Of a stretch of DNA of 7,105 nucleotides, positions 6,576-7,105 are shown one piece after another. Made by a program: the position numbers and the translations under genes. Below the pieces are notes generated by a model that did no database searches, was not told the origin of the DNA, and worked only from the letters and a program-made list of their open reading frames with translations. Numbering within the stretch: position 1 is the first letter of the stretch; every line of letters begins with the position of its first letter. This stretch comes from Paracoccaceae bacterium (lineage in GTDB: Bacteria; Pseudomonadota; Alphaproteobacteria; Rhodobacterales; Rhodobacteraceae): positions 1 to 7,105 of the forward strand of contig JAAEZW010000089.1 of the NCBI GenBank assembly GCA_018222665.1. The letters are read 5' to 3'.

Positions 6576-7098
6576 ATGGATTTTTTTGCAGATTACGTCG
6601 ATTTTAATCGTCCTTGCCGCGGCATTTGGGGCGATTAATTACCTGTTTTTCAAATTGCCAAACGCAATTGGTATTTTGGTGGTGTCGCAGCTTGCTTCGC
6701 TTGGGATGTTTGTGATCGATGCACTTCTTCCTGATATGGGGATCGCAGACACCGTGCGCACAACCGTCACAGGGGTCGATTTTTCCCAAGTAATGCTAGA
6801 GGGCATGTTGGGCCTCTTGCTCTTTGCAGGTGCGCTGCATGTGAAACTTTCGGATCTACAAAAACAATGGTCGCTAGTCTTACTAATGGCGACATTGGGC
6901 GTTGCGCTCTCCGCACTTGTCTTTGGGGTGGGTGCACATCTAATGTTTGGTCTACCGCTTTTGGTTGCGCTGCTCTTTGGCTCTCTCATCTCACAAACGG
7001 ACCCTGTTGCGGTGTTGGACGTGTTGCGGCCGTCTTTATGCCTGTTTTGCTGTTGCAACGGCGCCAAGAATTTTCCAATGGCATTGTCCCTATTATGA
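6576..7098 (+). CDS. CPA1-type Na+(K+)/H+ antiporter, N-terminal part; frameshifted at start and broken at 3' end
   Basis: An inner-membrane cation/proton exchanger fragment. Five hydrophobic helices are visible before the break: about 6592-6650, 6653-6725, 6790-6840, 6868-6945 and 6955-7020. Family marks are LLEGMLGLLLFAGAL-like text (here LEGMLGLLLFAGALHV), HLMFGLPLLVALLFG and SLISQTDPVAVL, the last holding the TDP element of the unwound ion-site helix. From the ATG at 6576 the frame runs MDFFADYV and stops at 6636-6638. The antiporter frame instead runs one base later, from 6577, and is open from an unsupported ATG at 6544 to TGA at 7096-7098. Removing one T at 6581-6587 gives MDFLQITSILIVLAA, a normal start. 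After about 7029 the reading (PSLCLFCCCNGAKN) no longer resembles the family, and the expected GES.FND ion-site helix never comes. A full protein usually has 400 or more residues. Confidence 0.72.
6581..6587 (+). other. T7 homopolymer at antiporter frameshift
   Basis: Seven T directly follow ATGGA. With seven T the SD-linked ATG gives MDFFADYV and a stop at 6636-6638; with six T it reads MDFLQITSIL and joins the long frame. The tract is therefore the likely site of a one-base insertion, a sequencing error or slippage. Confidence 0.65.
7005..7029 (+). repeat. 8-base direct repeat next to the antiporter break
   Basis: TGTTGCGG occurs at 7005-7012 and again at 7022-7029, with 9 bases between the copies. 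The antiporter resemblance is lost right after the second copy. Such microhomology could mark a recombination or assembly join, or be chance in G/T-rich codons (GTT GCG GTG TTG ... GTG TTG CGG). Confidence 0.4.
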
Positions 7099-7105
7099 CT
7101 TGGGG
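7030..7105. other. Right-edge segment of unknown origin
   Basis: These 76 bases do not continue the antiporter in any forward frame. Frame 1 is Cys-rich and stops at 7096-7098. The frame two bases later is open to the end, reads AVFMPVLLLQRR then QEFSNGIVPIMTW, and looks most protein-like, but I do not recognise it. The third frame (CCGRLYACFAVATAP) is also open. The minus strand gives no family I know. Confidence 0.4.

Noticed and set aside
6576..6638. Short ORF from the ATG at 6576 as a regulatory leader peptide
   Set aside because: It is explained more simply as the true antiporter start broken by one extra T, since six T gives a family-like N-terminus. A leader role is not excluded if T7 proves real and conserved.
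6639..7067. 142-codon minus-strand open frame opposite the antiporter
   Set aside because: Its Ser/Pro/Lys-rich text mirrors the hydrophobic antiporter codons, and the plus strand has clear family motifs here.

Overview
The window looks like ordinary chromosomal DNA from an alphaproteobacterium, most likely a marine Rhodobacterales (Roseobacter-type) organism. This rests on the protein families and their sequence style (two-domain MazG, alphaproteobacterial-type SelO, EamA transporter), tight gene packing and a G+C content of roughly one half. The taxonomic call is inference from sequence style; no search was run. I see no rRNA, tRNA, CRISPR array, complete insertion sequence or phage gene.

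Layout. The left part (1-1249) is on the minus strand: an M20-family amidohydrolase, followed downstream by what may be the first nine codons of another minus-strand gene running off the window edge. The gap between them holds a hairpin that would mask the second gene's ribosome binding site. From 1311 to 5007 a plus-strand series follows: MazG nucleotide pyrophosphohydrolase, an inosine/uridine-type nucleoside hydrolase, a GNAT acetyltransferase (ATGA overlap with the hydrolase) and the SelO/YdiU protein AMPylase 10 bases further on. A minus-strand pair, an EamA/DMT permease and a histidine phosphatase (5591-5594 ATGA overlap), converges on selO, and the two stop codons overlap. At the right end a plus-strand CPA1-type cation/proton antiporter begins.

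How the genes fit together. The plus-strand group can be read as a nucleotide-housekeeping and stress set: MazG removes non-canonical or surplus NTPs, the nucleoside hydrolase splits ribonucleosides for salvage, and SelO transfers AMP from ATP to proteins under redox control. The grouping may be no more than co-location. The minus-strand permease and phosphatase are very probably co-translated, but their substrates cannot be read from sequence.

The least ordinary part is the antiporter. Its strong Shine-Dalgarno sequence points to an ATG at 6576, which is out of frame with the rest of the protein by one base at a run of seven T. Removing one T restores a perfect family-like N-terminus. The same gene also loses all family resemblance after about 7029, just beyond an 8-base direct repeat. 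It is therefore a decaying gene, a rearrangement junction or a sequence/assembly fault at a contig end. I found no convincing new multi-gene system in this window.
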